Below, piece after piece: positions 11,901-26,431 of a DNA stretch of 64,000 bases. Below the pieces are notes generated by a model. That model saw nothing but the letters and a program-made list of their open reading frames with translations. It had not been told where the DNA came from and did no database searches. The stretch is from Chrysomallon squamiferum (Eukaryota > Mollusca > Gastropoda > Neomphalida > Peltospiridae), in NCBI GenBank assembly GCA_012295275.1, contig CM022665.1:37947933-38011932 (forward strand), written 5' to 3'. Each line of letters begins with the position of its first letter. The first letter of the stretch is position 1. The position numbers were made by a program, and so were the translations under genes.

Positions 11901-14810
11901 CAATGAAAATAATAATGGAATCTTCTATGTACACCTTTCCAAGGATGGAACAACCTTTGACAAAATATAGTCAGAGGGTACTGGTTGGAACGGGATTTAA
12001 CGCAATAAAAACATGACGAAGAAGCAAAACTGCGACATATCACCCCTCAATCTAACAGAGATACTGCCTTATGTATTAACAACAACAACAACAAAAACAG
12101 CAATAACAAGAGCAACAACAACAGTAACGATAAAACAGTTCGTTGTTTTATGTATTAACCTAATAAAAAATTAATATCAAAACACCGTGTCCTTTAGTGC
12201 ACAGTAACAATGCACAAAAACAGTTACACAGTAATTCAGCTTTGTTTACTCTAGTCTTACATCCTACCGTTAAACTCTTTGAAAAAAAATGAAAAAAAAG
12301 AAAAGAAACCGTTATAATTACAGTTAATATTTTCTTATTTTCAAGTCTGTGTGGTACGTAGTCCATTCGGAATACATTACAATGAGCACCCCGTATTGAA
12401 AACACATCTATAGCAGTTCATTAACTGAAACCATTAACAACAGGCGAGGTTTCTCCACTTTGAATACAATTCCTGTCAACAAACGAGGGCAAGTCGCCGG
12501 GCTGATTTGCTTTGCTGTATGGCGGTTGAATTATTTATTACGGTACACTGAATAGGACAGGGTCCATATCGACTCGTTTAAATATAACTCAAGAGTGGGG
12601 GAAAAAAGAGTATTTTGGGATGGAATGACTCGAGATTAAACGAGTATTTTAAATATGAATCTGAAGAAGTGGTTATCAGCATTTTTTTTTTTTTTTTCCC
12701 GAGTATATTTCAATATATAACGTACACGTAGCGTAGAAAACCAATATTTTAGAAAGTGTAAAATTCGTATTATATAGGTATGTATGTATATATATGTATG
12801 TATGTGTATGCGTGTCTCCAATCTTTGTTATCGTTTGCATATCTGATTAGATTTTGCAAACAGACAATATATGACACTGCAAATCTGTCGATGACTAGAT
12901 TCGAGCATTCGGCATCTAATCGTTCGCACTTTGTTTTTGTATTGTACAATGTCAGATATGCCTGAAATGTTTAGAAGTTTACATAGGTCAAACAAAAAAA
13001 TCAATGAATCTATTACTGCATTTACTTTTATTCTGGGGTATGGAGATTCTTTGGTTGAGGAGAGCAGAGGGATTGATTTGCTAAAAATTTGACCACCGAT
13101 ACAGGGTACCAATTTCTCCGTGTTTTGCCAAATCTTCTTTACCAAATTTGGGAATGCAGTTTCTTTTCCAGCCCCCGTCTGAGTCGTACACTTTTAACCT
13201 CTGTTTCACATTTTCATCACGGGCAGGAACGCTTCTGGGCTTATTTGAATTCGTGTGATTTCAAGATAAACAGACGGCACATAATGTCACAAATTGACAA
13301 TGCTCTCTCTGTATATATAATTACCAGTTAGTTATAAAAGTACGATTTTTTTTTGATTTTTTTTTTCTGAAGTCAAACCCCAAAACCCCGAGGAATATAT
13401 AAGTGTATTGCATCAAGTATTGAAAAGAATGTTAAATATATTCCGTCAGAAGATGAATCTCACAGACACAAATTATATGTGTCTAATACCCGAGAGAACC
13501 GTCTGAAATAAAAACTGATACAGCATAAAAATCATTTATTCTGTTTCTTCTTCTTTTTTTTATCTGATAAAATTCTGTTTCCTCCTGAACTTTTGCCAAG
13601 TTATAATTTTTATATGACCGTACCTCCAACCCCCCCGTTTACACTTATTTTTAAAATTATATATGAATATATTTATGTAGGTATGTATTTTTTTTATTGT
13701 ATAAACTGCTGAACTGATTGACAGTTTGTATATAGATATATGTAAATACATGTAGATTACTGCATCCATATAATGTATATGAATATGTAAGAACACGTAA
13801 GTATGTAATTACTTATTTACATCTGTATTCATGAAATACATACATAATTTATTACACCCTTCAATTACCATTCGCTTCACTGTGTAAAACAATCTCTCTT
13901 GTGATAACTTTTCAATGAAACGTAACAAAGATGTCGACCACCTGTGAACTATACACTGTTTATAATATCATTGTGTTTTACACCAGCATATTGATGTATG
14001 TAACGTTATAGTACATTACATAACAAACTGTCACACACATAAAGTACTAGCATTGCATAAGTTTGTCAGAAAACCAGTTTGACAAGAAGAGAAAAGAGTG
14101 AAAAAAATATATATATTTTTTTTAAAATTCTTTTTATTATTTTTTCTGTTTTTTAGCTTTCTTTATATATATATAGACAAAAATGAAAAAATTATTGGTG
14201 CTGTTTTTTTTTTTTTTTTTTTTCTTTTTCTGTTTTTTAGCTTTCTTTATATATATATATATATATATAACCCTATTGAAAAAATAAAAAGAAGGAAAAA
14301 ATAGAAAAAAGAAAAAACAGTAAAAAGAATTCTAAAAAATTAAAAAACCAAACACATTTGAAACATTATTGAAATCAGTTTAACCACACGTTATTTTCAT
14401 GTTCATTGCATTGATTTTCCTACCTTGAATAATTAACTGTTTTTGTTGCTGATAACAAATGGTTGAAGACTGGAATAAGTTCCGTTATGAAAGCATCTGT
14501 AACTATATACACAATTGTTTCAAATTTCTGGTTTGTGAACATATTAACAAAAATCTCTCGTTTTCTAACGTTAGAGAGAATTGACATTAAAAATTAAAGT
14601 ACGTTAACGTAAAAACAAATTAGACAATGCATGTTAGAAAACAAAACACAGCATTAAATATTTTATTAGTTTTTGAAACAGAATAAAAAATTAACATTAT
14701 GGTTGTTATATTAAATAGTAACTAGCATTGTGAAACATAAGATAATGAGTTCAGACCTAAATATGTAGGGCATTCTACAGCTTTTCAAAGGAATGATACA
14801 CTATAAAGCA

Positions 14811-14842
<32 letters not shown>

Positions 14843-17800
14843 TATCTGTTTTTCTCTGTCTTTGGACCTGTCTGAGTCAAAACAAAACAAAACAAAATAG
14901 CAACAACAACAAAAGTAAGTAGATAAATAAATAAAATAATTAATTAAAAAAAAATGATAATAAAATAAACAGTTAAAAAACATTATAATCAGAATAAAAA
15001 TAATAATAACAATAGAACAAAAAAAAACAAAAACAAACAAACAAAAAAGAGGAAAAGTAGTAATAGTAATAATAACAAGATATCATGCTATCAAATGCTA
15101 AATATGATTTCTTTAATCTCTGTGTTACATGTTTGGAAAACAAAAATCGTTATAATGACTGACCCACATCAAGAAATGCGCTACTGGGGGCAACGCAGCA
15201 TTTAAAGGAAAAAAGACAAGTTGAAAACGCTTGTAGTTACACGCAGCGTTAAACATGCTAGTTTGTTCCATTACAACAACATCGACTTTGAATTTAGTGG
15301 AAGTGAAGTATTGATATTATGTCACAGTTACGTGTACTTTGTAAAAGTATTTATAACAAAAACAATTATAATAATAAAAAGAGAAGAAAGAAGAAAAAGA
15401 GTTATAAATACTATTTTTAAAACGAACAAAATATATATATATTCTCTTTTTCAAATCTGTTTTTGTCGAGTTAGTTCAAAAATGCTTTCTTGTTCAACTG
15501 TTTTAGTATGTCAAGTGTCCAGGTAGATTAAAATAATCTTAGTGGGATTAGTGATTTATGAGTTTAGCTTAACACCAAATTCTGCAATAACAAAAACACC
15601 TATTGACGTTTGTCATTCTTTCAGTAGTCTGCTTTAACCGTTTTTACCTTCCTTTAAAATAAAAATGAAATGAATGTTACGTCATGTGATGTAAGGCGAG
15701 CGATAGGCAGATCTGGAAAGATTATTTGACGTCATCGAACATATAAAGTAAAGAATAAGGCATGGACAGTCGCCAACATACTGTATCATGTCACAGCATG
15801 TCGTGATTTTTTAACATAAATTTTCTTTTTGCGTCACACAAAATGACGTAGCAAATCCCGTTACGAGGTGATATCAATGCGCATGATATATCGCGGCACA
15901 CCATGAGAAAAATATGCATATGATATGACGTCATTACATTATATAACAGACGTCATGACGTTGTTAACAAGCTATGCCATTCATGAATACTACTTAATGA
16001 TAATAATGAGTGCATACAATAAATCAAATCAAATCAAATAAATCAAATAATAAATAATACAAAATAAAATAACGAAAACGTACTTAATTCAAAAACAAAC
16101 CAATTAAATAAATAAATAAAATAAAATAAAATAAAATAAAATAAAATAAAATAAAATAAAATAATAAAAGCAACTAAAAAAAAAAACCCCCAAAACCCCA
16201 AACAACAGCACCAATAATTTTGAAAGCCTTAAAGGTCAAATTATGAACCTTACAAATATGTTGGAAAGAGACGTAACAGAAGAAGCTGCTTGCTTAATAA
16301 TTTGTAATTTACAAACTGCACTGTCCTGCGTAACAGAAACAAAGGGTACACTGTTCCGACTTATCTCTCCTTCTAAAACAATAGGTAAGAAAATGATGTC
16401 AAGTCTCGGTTTATCACGGCTTCTAACGCAAGGATCATTTCATTGCAACGCTGTCCTGAACTGAAGAATAAGACACCGGTTTTCGGCCGATGATTTACTG
16501 CGTTTCTCAATAAGCTGAAGACGGCTTTGTCAGCTAGACATTTACTCAGCATTAGTTGAAGCTATTTTCGCCAATTCTTGATTCCTTAAGTCGACAGCAC
16601 AATGCGTCGTCGCTAAACAGTTCATTTTCCTGGCGATAATATTTGATCAATATATCAACGGATGAAGATAAAACGAATTTGCGTCTCTTTATTGGTTAAG
16701 TGAAGAGCAACAAAATATGCTAGAATGATTTATTTAGTGTACGGATGTGAATAATGTTTAATATACCGCTACAACGGCAGAGCTATGATGACAGCGCAGG
16801 TAGGTTTTAAAAGGGTTCTGTTATAGCTGTATGAATAATAATCATTCTGAAAAAAAAAAAAAAAGAGAACAAAAGAAAATGTTTTGTTTTGTTTTGTTTC
16901 ACGACACCACCAAAGCATATTGATTAATTTTATGCCAAAGGCTGTTGGATGACAAACTTCGTAGATAAAAAACAAACAAAAAAAAAATCATTATGTTTGT
17001 CCATATTTTACATTCCTTTAGAGAAGAAAGGACACATCATAATGATTTATTATTTAATAATGCTCTTCAGGTTTGAAAGGGAAATATCTATCTACCTATC
17101 TATGTATAAATAATTGTGAATTAATAATATATATATATAAATACACACATAGTAATTAATATGGATATGTCCAGCCTTTAAAATGTGAATAAATGTGTGT
17201 CATTAATCGTAACTGTTGGAAAAGGGGTGGAAAAAATCCCTAAAAAAACCGTGATATCTTCTGGTGAAAATGAACGTAATAAACATTTCGGTTCTGTCTA
17301 AACCCTAAAACGAACTACATATGATGATCACCGGGTCTAAATCAGTTTCATCATTACAGATTAACATTGTATTTAAATCTACACATAATTAATATTCCTA
17401 TCCGATATATATGCCACGACATACTAAATATTCATTGATAAATAACCTTCATTATTCTTACATCGACCTTAATTTATATAAAACAGCAGGACATTTTATC
17501 ATAATCAAATATTATATACAATGTCCAAAAGCTATTAAAATTATTTTTCCATTATCTATATTTCAAAAGTTTCCGGACACCCATGGCAAATTTGGTTCTC
17601 AACATCATTGGTTTCCCGCCCCAGTGTCACAATAGTTCCGGTGGTCATGCCTACTATTCTGCTAAAATTAAACTGTCAATAAGATAGTCTTAATACATTT
17701 TAAAACATTGCCAAGTTATCGGGGGAGGGGTTCTTGTTTTTGTTGTTTTTTCTGTTTCTTATAAACTGCGTTTACTATTAATAAAGCTAAGCAATTAATA

Positions 17801-19061
17801 ATTTCATTACGTACAGGATAATTCCAGGAAGCCGCCATTTTGTCTTCTCTCGAGATGTGCAACGCTTTGCTATAATTTATTTTCTGTGAGTGAAGAGTAA
17901 ACAAACCCATTTTTTCGCCAAAATGAATATATTAATTTTCAGTAATTTTCATTATTATCTCTCTATTTCAGGCAAAGCGAAAGAAGGCGAAACAAAAACG
18001 CAAAAATGAAGACGAAAGATCTCGAAAAAAGGACATGGCTAAAACTGTTTCTGCTTACAAAAACGCGGGCACAATGAGTCCACGCGGGGGGAGAGACAAT
18101 ACCGATCATGTGACGAAAGGGAAAGGCCTTGATCATGCGACTAGTTCAGAAAGTGTTAAAAAGGTGTCGAAGGAAAGCGGCGACGAGAAAGCAACTGTGT
18201 TAAAAAACGAGAAACTGGAAGCCGCGTGTGCGCAGGTCAAACAGAACATAGCGAAAGGTGACTTCCTGGAGAAACTGGAAGAAACGTTGTTGCAGGTAAA
18301 ATGTATATACTTATTAGAAATGAACTTGTTATTTATTTATTTATTTATTTATTTATTATTATTATTAATTAATTAATTAATGTTTTTATTTATTTATTTT
18401 ACTTTCATTGTAGAATAATTCTGCTTTGTAAAACTGCAATATTTATTAATCCTGGGATTGGGCAAATTCAGATCACATGACATGAAGCCGTTTTTTTTGT
18501 TTGTTAATAAGTACACATACCTTAATGAATATGACGTCTATTTACATGCAAAGAAAATATTTCCGCGGTAAAAGTTTATTTTATTTATTTTATTATCAAC
18601 ATAATAATAATAATAATAATAATAACAACAAAGGTTCTTTAGTTGAAAGATATAGTCTATAGTTTATAGCCTAATTCAGATAATCGTAATCCTTATCAAA
18701 TGTAATAATCTCTGATCACAAAATCTAATTAGCAACAATAGTAACAGCCGTTTGGCTGAAACGCACTCATGTTTGATCCTAGCTCTTCAAAAATGCTTAT
18801 TAAGAAACTTTTATTTAATTTTAAATAAAATCGTTTATCCTAAGATCACAGATTAATACTTTATACTGTATACATTGATGTTGTTGATGGCGATGTCGTT
18901 GCGATTGATGTTACAGGATGGTAACGAGGAAGAAGCAGTATCTGCTTGTAGACAAATGTTCAGAGAGGAAATGGTTCGTCTCAGGAAAGAAGTGGAAGAA
19001 TTCAAAGAACTGTGTGTTCAGCAGGTGATATTCTTTTAGATTAATACATAGACGTGCTAAT

Positions 19062-19151
<90 letters not shown>

Positions 19152-19390
19152 AAAGAGATAGACTGACAGACACACTGACGGAGAAATTGAGTCATACTGA
19201 CAGACAAACAAACAATCAGATAGACAGACAGACATACAGGCTCACAGTCAATTATACAGATATTTACACATTCCTAATAAGATAAAGAGAGATTCAAACA
19301 GAATAAAGAGAGAGATTTATCAGATGGACACACACACTGACAAACATAGGAGCGTTCATCCAGACTGACAGACACATAGTCGGACTTATA

Positions 19391-19480
<90 letters not shown>

Positions 19481-19968
19481 GTATACAAAGTGGATAAATA
19501 AATAAACATTTATACAAAGAAATGGATAATCTGTTTTGTCAGGTAATATTGTAGTAACATAAATAAAAGGTTAATGGTGTCCTTTCAGATAAATGAACGC
19601 TATATATTTATGAACAGTATATATGTAAAGCAGTATCATATAGTTTCCCTAAACACGATCATATTGAAATAAGACAAGAAAAACCATCAGGGTTTTGAAA
19701 CAAGTAAAGTGGAGCTTCATTTTTAATCTTAAAAAGAAAATCAGAATTGTAGATATGGGATCCAAAAGGTTATTTTAAAAACTTAAAACATAAAAAATAC
19801 AGAGATAAAGTTGCACTGAGTATCAGGTTACTAAGTTACCGTCCATAAAATTCATATCTTTGCTGCATGTTTGTGCTTTTGGCATGTCTAACGATTTTAC
19901 TAAAAGACAAATGTTCTTGTCTATAAATTTTCGCATTTAACTGGGACACTGGAGCATATTATTGTAAT

Positions 19969-20002
<34 letters not shown>

Positions 20003-21659
20003 AAATGAAAAAAAAAAAAAAAATAAATAAATAAAAAAAAATAAATAAAAAATAAAAACAAACAAAAACAGCAGCATTCATCAACTCCAAACAATTCATC
20101 TTGTCAAACAAGATCGACATTTTTCTGATACCAAACTAAAACCTATTATTTATTTAAATATTAAATAATGTTTTCTATACAACCATTTGTATTTATCCGT
20201 AACCGTCAGACACTGACGTAAGTTCATTGTTAGCACTTCCGCTTCAGATGCAATAGATGTAAGGATCTATCCTCTTTATTTTGTTTTTATTTTTGTTTTT
20301 TGTTTTTTAAAAAGAAAAAAAAAAGAAGAACGTTTTATGCTGTATGAAATTGTATAAAAGACAATATACTGCTACTTGACTGATAGGTATGAGTTGTCAG
20401 TGGAGTAATACAAATAACAGCTTTATTTGTTTTATTTAAATCAGCCGCAACGCTAATAACACCATTAGTAACCATAGAAACAGAGACAACAACAACAATA
20501 ATCACAACATAATACATTAAACAAGTAAGAATATATTTAAATAATAATAATAATAATAATAATGGCTACTACTGATATTACTTAGTATTTGTACCAGCAG
20601 CAGCAGTGTAGAAGCAATAGTAGAAGTTATTGTTTTTTAAACTGGTTTATCAGGAGTAGTAGTAGTTGTTGCAACAGCAACAATAACAGCATCAAAAACA
20701 CTAACAGAAGAGCAACAAAAACATTAATAATGACAACGGCCATAACAACGTTAAAAAAACAAAAAACACAAACATTTATATTAACCAAATTTCTCGATAG
20801 GAATGTGTAAATATTATGCTGACCAGAAATATAGACATAACAAACGCAGGACAACATGGATTTACAAACTTATATTGTTAATGGACATATTATAGTGATT
20901 CCCTTACATGTCATTGTAATAATTTATAAAGCTGTAATGAAAATATCATTGGCTGAATATTAGATATAATGTGTTTTTTGTTTTGTTTTTTTTTCTTCTT
21001 CTATATATTATATAAAAATAATAAACTACTTTTCATTTTTCTTTTTTTTGACATTCGCGACAGTATGCACTGAAACACAGTTGGTCTCTTTATCCCCCAG
21101 ACCCAAAATAAATAAACCTGTATCAGAAAGGGTGCTGTAAATAAAAACTCCATGTACTGTCAATATCGCCGATGTTCGAAATATCGATCATATCGATTTA
21201 TCACGCTTAAAATGCAGATAGGGACATAAATAAGCCATTACTAACAATAAACATTTTATTGTGCATTTCTTTTAAAGAAATTATCGATTCCAGGATTCTT
21301 TTTTTACTAAATGTTCTCAAGACGAACAAAACTGTATAAAGAGCAGTCAGATATGGCGAAACGAGAGAGAAAGTTCACGCGCCTGAAAGTGAATGAAGTC
21401 AGCGAGGCTGTTCCGTTGTCCCGAGCAACGAACACCTTATAAAGATGGGTTCTATGAATGATGGTCAAAATCAAGCAGCTTATATCGACCTTAGAATCAG
21501 TCACAGTTATGACTCTGTGATTAACTCTGACGAGAAACGGTTAGAATGTTAGTGAATTTAGAAGGTTAACGAGTGCGACTGAGGTTAATGAAATCGGAGG
21601 TTAGAGACTGCATTTATTGAAAAAAAAAAAAATAATAATAATAACTTTTTAAAATGTAT

Positions 21660-21690
<31 letters not shown>

Positions 21691-24600
21691 TTTTTTTTTT
21701 TTTTTTTTTTTTTTTCTCTGTTAGTTAAAGCTGCATTATTTGCATCTGGCCTTAAAGACAAATATGAAGTGATTTTATTATTTTTCTCTTTCATATGGTT
21801 TTGTGCTATAAATCAATTAATGCATGTTTTAAATACTGATGTTTACACAGAAGTAAAAATAATATCAGTAACGCTGGAAGATCGATGACTAATTTATTTA
21901 TATAAAGCTGAAGCAAATAAAAATTTTTTTTTTTTTTTTTTTTTAGCTATAAATTAAAATCTTCGTATACTATCTGGGTTTGTCGCAAAGATATGTATCA
22001 CAGTTCATTAACCGGAAATAATCTGAAAACAGCAACAAACGACAATGAAGACTGTAAAAATATCAAGGCTTTATTTTGACTGGAACAACAATAAGGAAAA
22101 GAAGAAATTAACGTATTATTTAATGACGCACTCCATTTTTAGATCAGTACAAATAACTGCATTCTCCATTTCAAATTATTATTCAAGCTCAGTTTCATGA
22201 TCATAATAAGTGTTAAGACTGTAAAATAAACCACTAATCCATCATGGTATTAATGCATTCAGTCTTTAATGAAATGACATTAACAGACCCTTCTTTATTT
22301 ACAGATTTAAGAATATTTTCTATAATTAACCTTCCATATTTTCCTTTCGTGCAGTTTTTTATTTGGACTTCGAGTGTATTATTCAAACATGTATTACGTT
22401 ACAACAATAGTTACCACTACTATTGTTACGGTTATTGTTGTTCTTGTTTTTGCTTATTTATTTATTTATTTAATTATTTATTTCAGGTGGAGATTCAGAA
22501 ACAGCTGGTAGAGAAACACAGAAAGAACTGCGAAAAAGAGCTGGTATCTCTAACGACGAAAAATGGTCTGATGTTAGTAATCTACATAAGTAATAAAACT
22601 AATTCATACCATCAATATTTAATTACACTTTCATTTATATTTTCTACAACATGGCGACGACGCTAGATTTGTTTACAATAAGGCGATGATACTAGATACC
22701 TTTGGGATGTATTGTAATTAGGATCAGCGGAGTTATAAAAATTACTGATCCCAGATATGGCAAGATATTCCTACGTCATTCGTCATGGTAATACCAACCA
22801 GCAGTATCAAATAGCGTGCCACTGAATGTGCAGTTAAATTCTGTGAATCTTGAACTTGATATAAAAATGCAGGCCCTAATGAAACTTTTTGTAAATATAT
22901 ATATGTGTATTGAAAAAATACGAGAAGTAGACATTTTAAAATGAATCCGCGTTTGATTTTTGTAAACATAGTAAAATCGATCTGTCTCCAAGATGCACGT
23001 TTTTTCTCTCTGTTTGAATAGCATCACTATGGAAACGTAACACTTACCAATTTATAAATACTTGAAGAATAAATAAGTGGACAAAAATTATCTCGCCAAA
23101 ATTTTGATTAAACATAATAAAAAATGTTTCACGTAGCGGTTTGCACGGCTTTCAGATTAATAGTACGTCGATTTTCTTTGTGGTCCTTTTTATATGAAAA
23201 TAATATTTACTTCTTACTGTTATTCACGAGCCTATAATGCAATAATTCTTAGTCTTAACTGTTTTACGTAAGTATAATGCGAATCTTTATTATTAATATT
23301 ATTATTATTATTATTGTTATTATTATTATTATTTGTTTTACTGTTAATAGCATTTTTAAAAGAAACTTATGTTTGTGTTTTTATATTTGTAATACGTACG
23401 CTTTTTAGAATACATAGTTTGTTAGAATAATATGTCGTTTTTAATGTGGCACGTACTCAGACCTAATACATGATATGTAGGCTAATACATAATGCTCCGA
23501 ACTAATAAATAAATAATACGGGTATGTAAGCCTAATTAATCATACGTAGGACTAACATAAATAATACCCTGCCCTAATATTATACACGTAGGCCAAATAA
23601 ATAATACCAAGGCCTAATACGTTTATATACAGGCCTAGCAAATGATGGGTAGGCCAAATCTTTAACATGTAGCCTGTAGTACGTGCCTTCATGACTCCTG
23701 ATTTCTGAACAGAAAGACCGATGAAGTTGATCCACAGTTGCAGGAACAGCTGAAGCTGTTGGAATCGAGTATGGAGTTCTTCCAGCACAAACAGCGGATC
23801 CTGGACGAAGAAATGGAACTGCTGAACAGAGAGGAGGCACTGGCGCGGAAACAGAAAGATCTGGAACAGTACGAGAAAGAGGTACGTTTGTAAAAACAGG
23901 TTTAGGAATGTAAAGTGGAGATTCAGAAGTGTGTTATTCTTGTTGTTCACTCTTTGGGTATATCTACATTTAAAAGGACAGGGGATGTAAAGGCATAACT
24001 TCTCTAAAACAACATCCAGAATGCGAGTCTGAATACAGCCATTTTATTAAAAATAAAATACCACATTTTTTAATTTTTTTATTTTTTATTTATTTTTTTA
24101 AATGCAATTCATCTGTTAATGGAAAATATAATATTAAAATTACGGTATTATAATTAAAAGGAAGACTATAATATAGTTATTTACTGAAAATAGGTATTTA
24201 ATGGAAAATATATTATAATTGTATTTATCAAAAACTGATAGCACTGATGGAATCTATAACAAAGATCTTTGTGGAAGATATAAAGTTTTATGCATATCAT
24301 TATATAAATGCTGTTTATGGAAAACAAAATATCATGAAAAACATAATGCAACTGTTACATGTATAATACAGCATCCTTAATGTAAATATAATGCCAAGAA
24401 TATATGTCACATTATGCTCTTATAGTATTTCTAGTTATTTAAGAAAATATTCTGGTAAACTGTCTAATGTCTTTTTAGGCAAAATATTGTAAGAAATGGC
24501 TTCAAGGAAACTGTAGTCTGGTCTGAAATTAAATATACAGAATGTCTAAGAAAAAGGACAATAACTTGCACGTAAAAAAGACCTGTCTGTACTGCAGGAT

Positions 24601-25253
24601 GAAATGAAGGATATAAATATTACCTGTTACACTAAATTTCTATATACAACAGCCATTACTGAATCTTACAACAAAACCTTCACAATACGTTAATACAGCT
24701 CAGACGTATGAAACAAAATTAACTTCAGTTGAAAAAAGAAAAAAAAATAGAAAACAACAACAACGAAAAAAATAACAGATGATTAGTTTTTCTATTGGCA
24801 TCATTGATTTTCATCTGGAAGGTAGAAATAAGGCTTTTTTTTTTATTTTTTATTTTTTTACAAACTTACGTTTCGGATAATGGCAGACATATTTTCGTTC
24901 TTCATTGTGTTTCGAAATATTTGAATACGTTATAAAGATTTAATATATTTGTGAAAAAAAAAAACCAGAATAAAGAGTGAGGGTAAATGGTCTAGATTTT
25001 GGTTGTATTTTAAGATTATTGAAGTTGAGGCGATGCTGAATCAGAGACAGGCAATCAGCTGCAGACGTCAGAAACACTTAGCGACGTTAGACGAAGTAAG
25101 TGTATTTTAAAACGCAATATACATGGTACACATATGTATGTACGTACGTATGTATCTATCTGTCTGCGTATATATGTCTTTATGTATGTATATATGTACG
25201 TACGTATGTATGTATGTATATATATATATATATATGTATATGTATATGTATGT

Positions 25254-25287
<34 letters not shown>

Positions 25288-26386
25288 GTATGTGTGTGTG
25301 TGTATGTATATATATGTATATATGTATGTGTGTATATGTATTTATATATGTATACATGTGTGTGTGTATGTGTGTATGTATGTATTTATATATGTATACA
25401 TGTGTGTGTGTATGTGTGTATGCATGTATGTGTGCATGTATGTATGCATGTATGTATGCACGTATGTATGTATGCATGCATGTATGTATCTCTGTGCATG
25501 TACTTGTGTCTCTATCATGTATGCATGTATCTATATAATGTATGTAATTTCTCTGTGTCTGTTAGTATGTACGTCTGTCTGTATCTATAAATATATTTTT
25601 ATTCATGAATCTGATTTTATAGTTATATCTGTTGTACGTATTCATCCTAGAAATCATTTGTTTTCTTTCTTTCTGTCTTGAACTGGACAACAGTTACAAA
25701 AGTACTCGTATTAGTTAAGTTCCATACAGAAATTATGTGAAGTTAGACGACTGTTAACACTCAGCAAAAGTGTTGTTATTATCAGTCTACAATTAGACTC
25801 ATCACTGCCCATTTCGCATTAATAAGTCAGTGATAAACAGATTTGTATTTGCTTTCTTAATATTTCTTCTTCTTCTTCTTCTTCTTCTTCTTATTATTAT
25901 TATTATTGTTATTATTATTTAATAGGAACTCTTTTCTTTACGACGGGAATTGGAAGAGACGAAAGAACAGATTAACCAAGAACAGTTGGTAGAAGCGACC
26001 ACTTCTGAAAAAGCTCAGAGAAACTGGTGTGTACCCTTCCAGCTGATATATCTCGTAAAGTTTTAACAACAACTATAATTCATTATAACAGATTCTAATT
26101 TAATATATATATATTATTTCTTTTTCTCAAAATATGGCTTTACATTATTGACCAAGTTATAATCTATAACTAGAGCGACACAGATAGCTTATGCATATTA
26201 ATTTTAATCAGTTGATGATGGATGTGTGAACCGATGAACGTATAGATCGTCTGGTGGTTAATGAATTGTTCTAAAATAAATAAAAATTAATATTGTAACA
26301 TTAAAACCTATCTATTTTTAATACATGTGTTTAATTTGTGTATTTTTATTAAAGAGGTTGCTTCGCTTATCCTTTCTTGGATAGTG

Positions 26387-26431
<45 letters not shown>

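Larger units (their letters stand above)
8626..17971 (+). other. Putative intron 1 of coiled-coil gene
   Basis: About 9.3 kb without supportable exons. It contains TTTA/ATT tracts (9113–9222), an AT run (10198–10255), an (ATA)n tract (11838–11899), a T-rich segment with a duplicated 31-mer (14145–14175 and ~14228–14260), a CRE-like cluster (15679–15962) and an (AAATA)n tract (16107–16163). Confidence 0.45.

Noticed and set aside
16243-16464. 73-codon frame starting [11 protein letters not shown]
   Set aside because: It has no splice context, no homologous pattern I know, and sits in a long intron. A chance open frame is as likely.
21352-21441. Short frame [16 protein letters not shown]... 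in intron 3 of the coiled-coil gene
   Set aside because: It has better composition than its surroundings, but is under 32 codons, has no donor that fits the gene's phase, and no partner exon. It may be a non-coding conserved piece.
25055-25681. Overlapping Tyr/Val/Cys/Met-rich open frames up to 193 codons
   Set aside because: They are products of a TATG/TGTG microsatellite in intron 6 of the coiled-coil gene.
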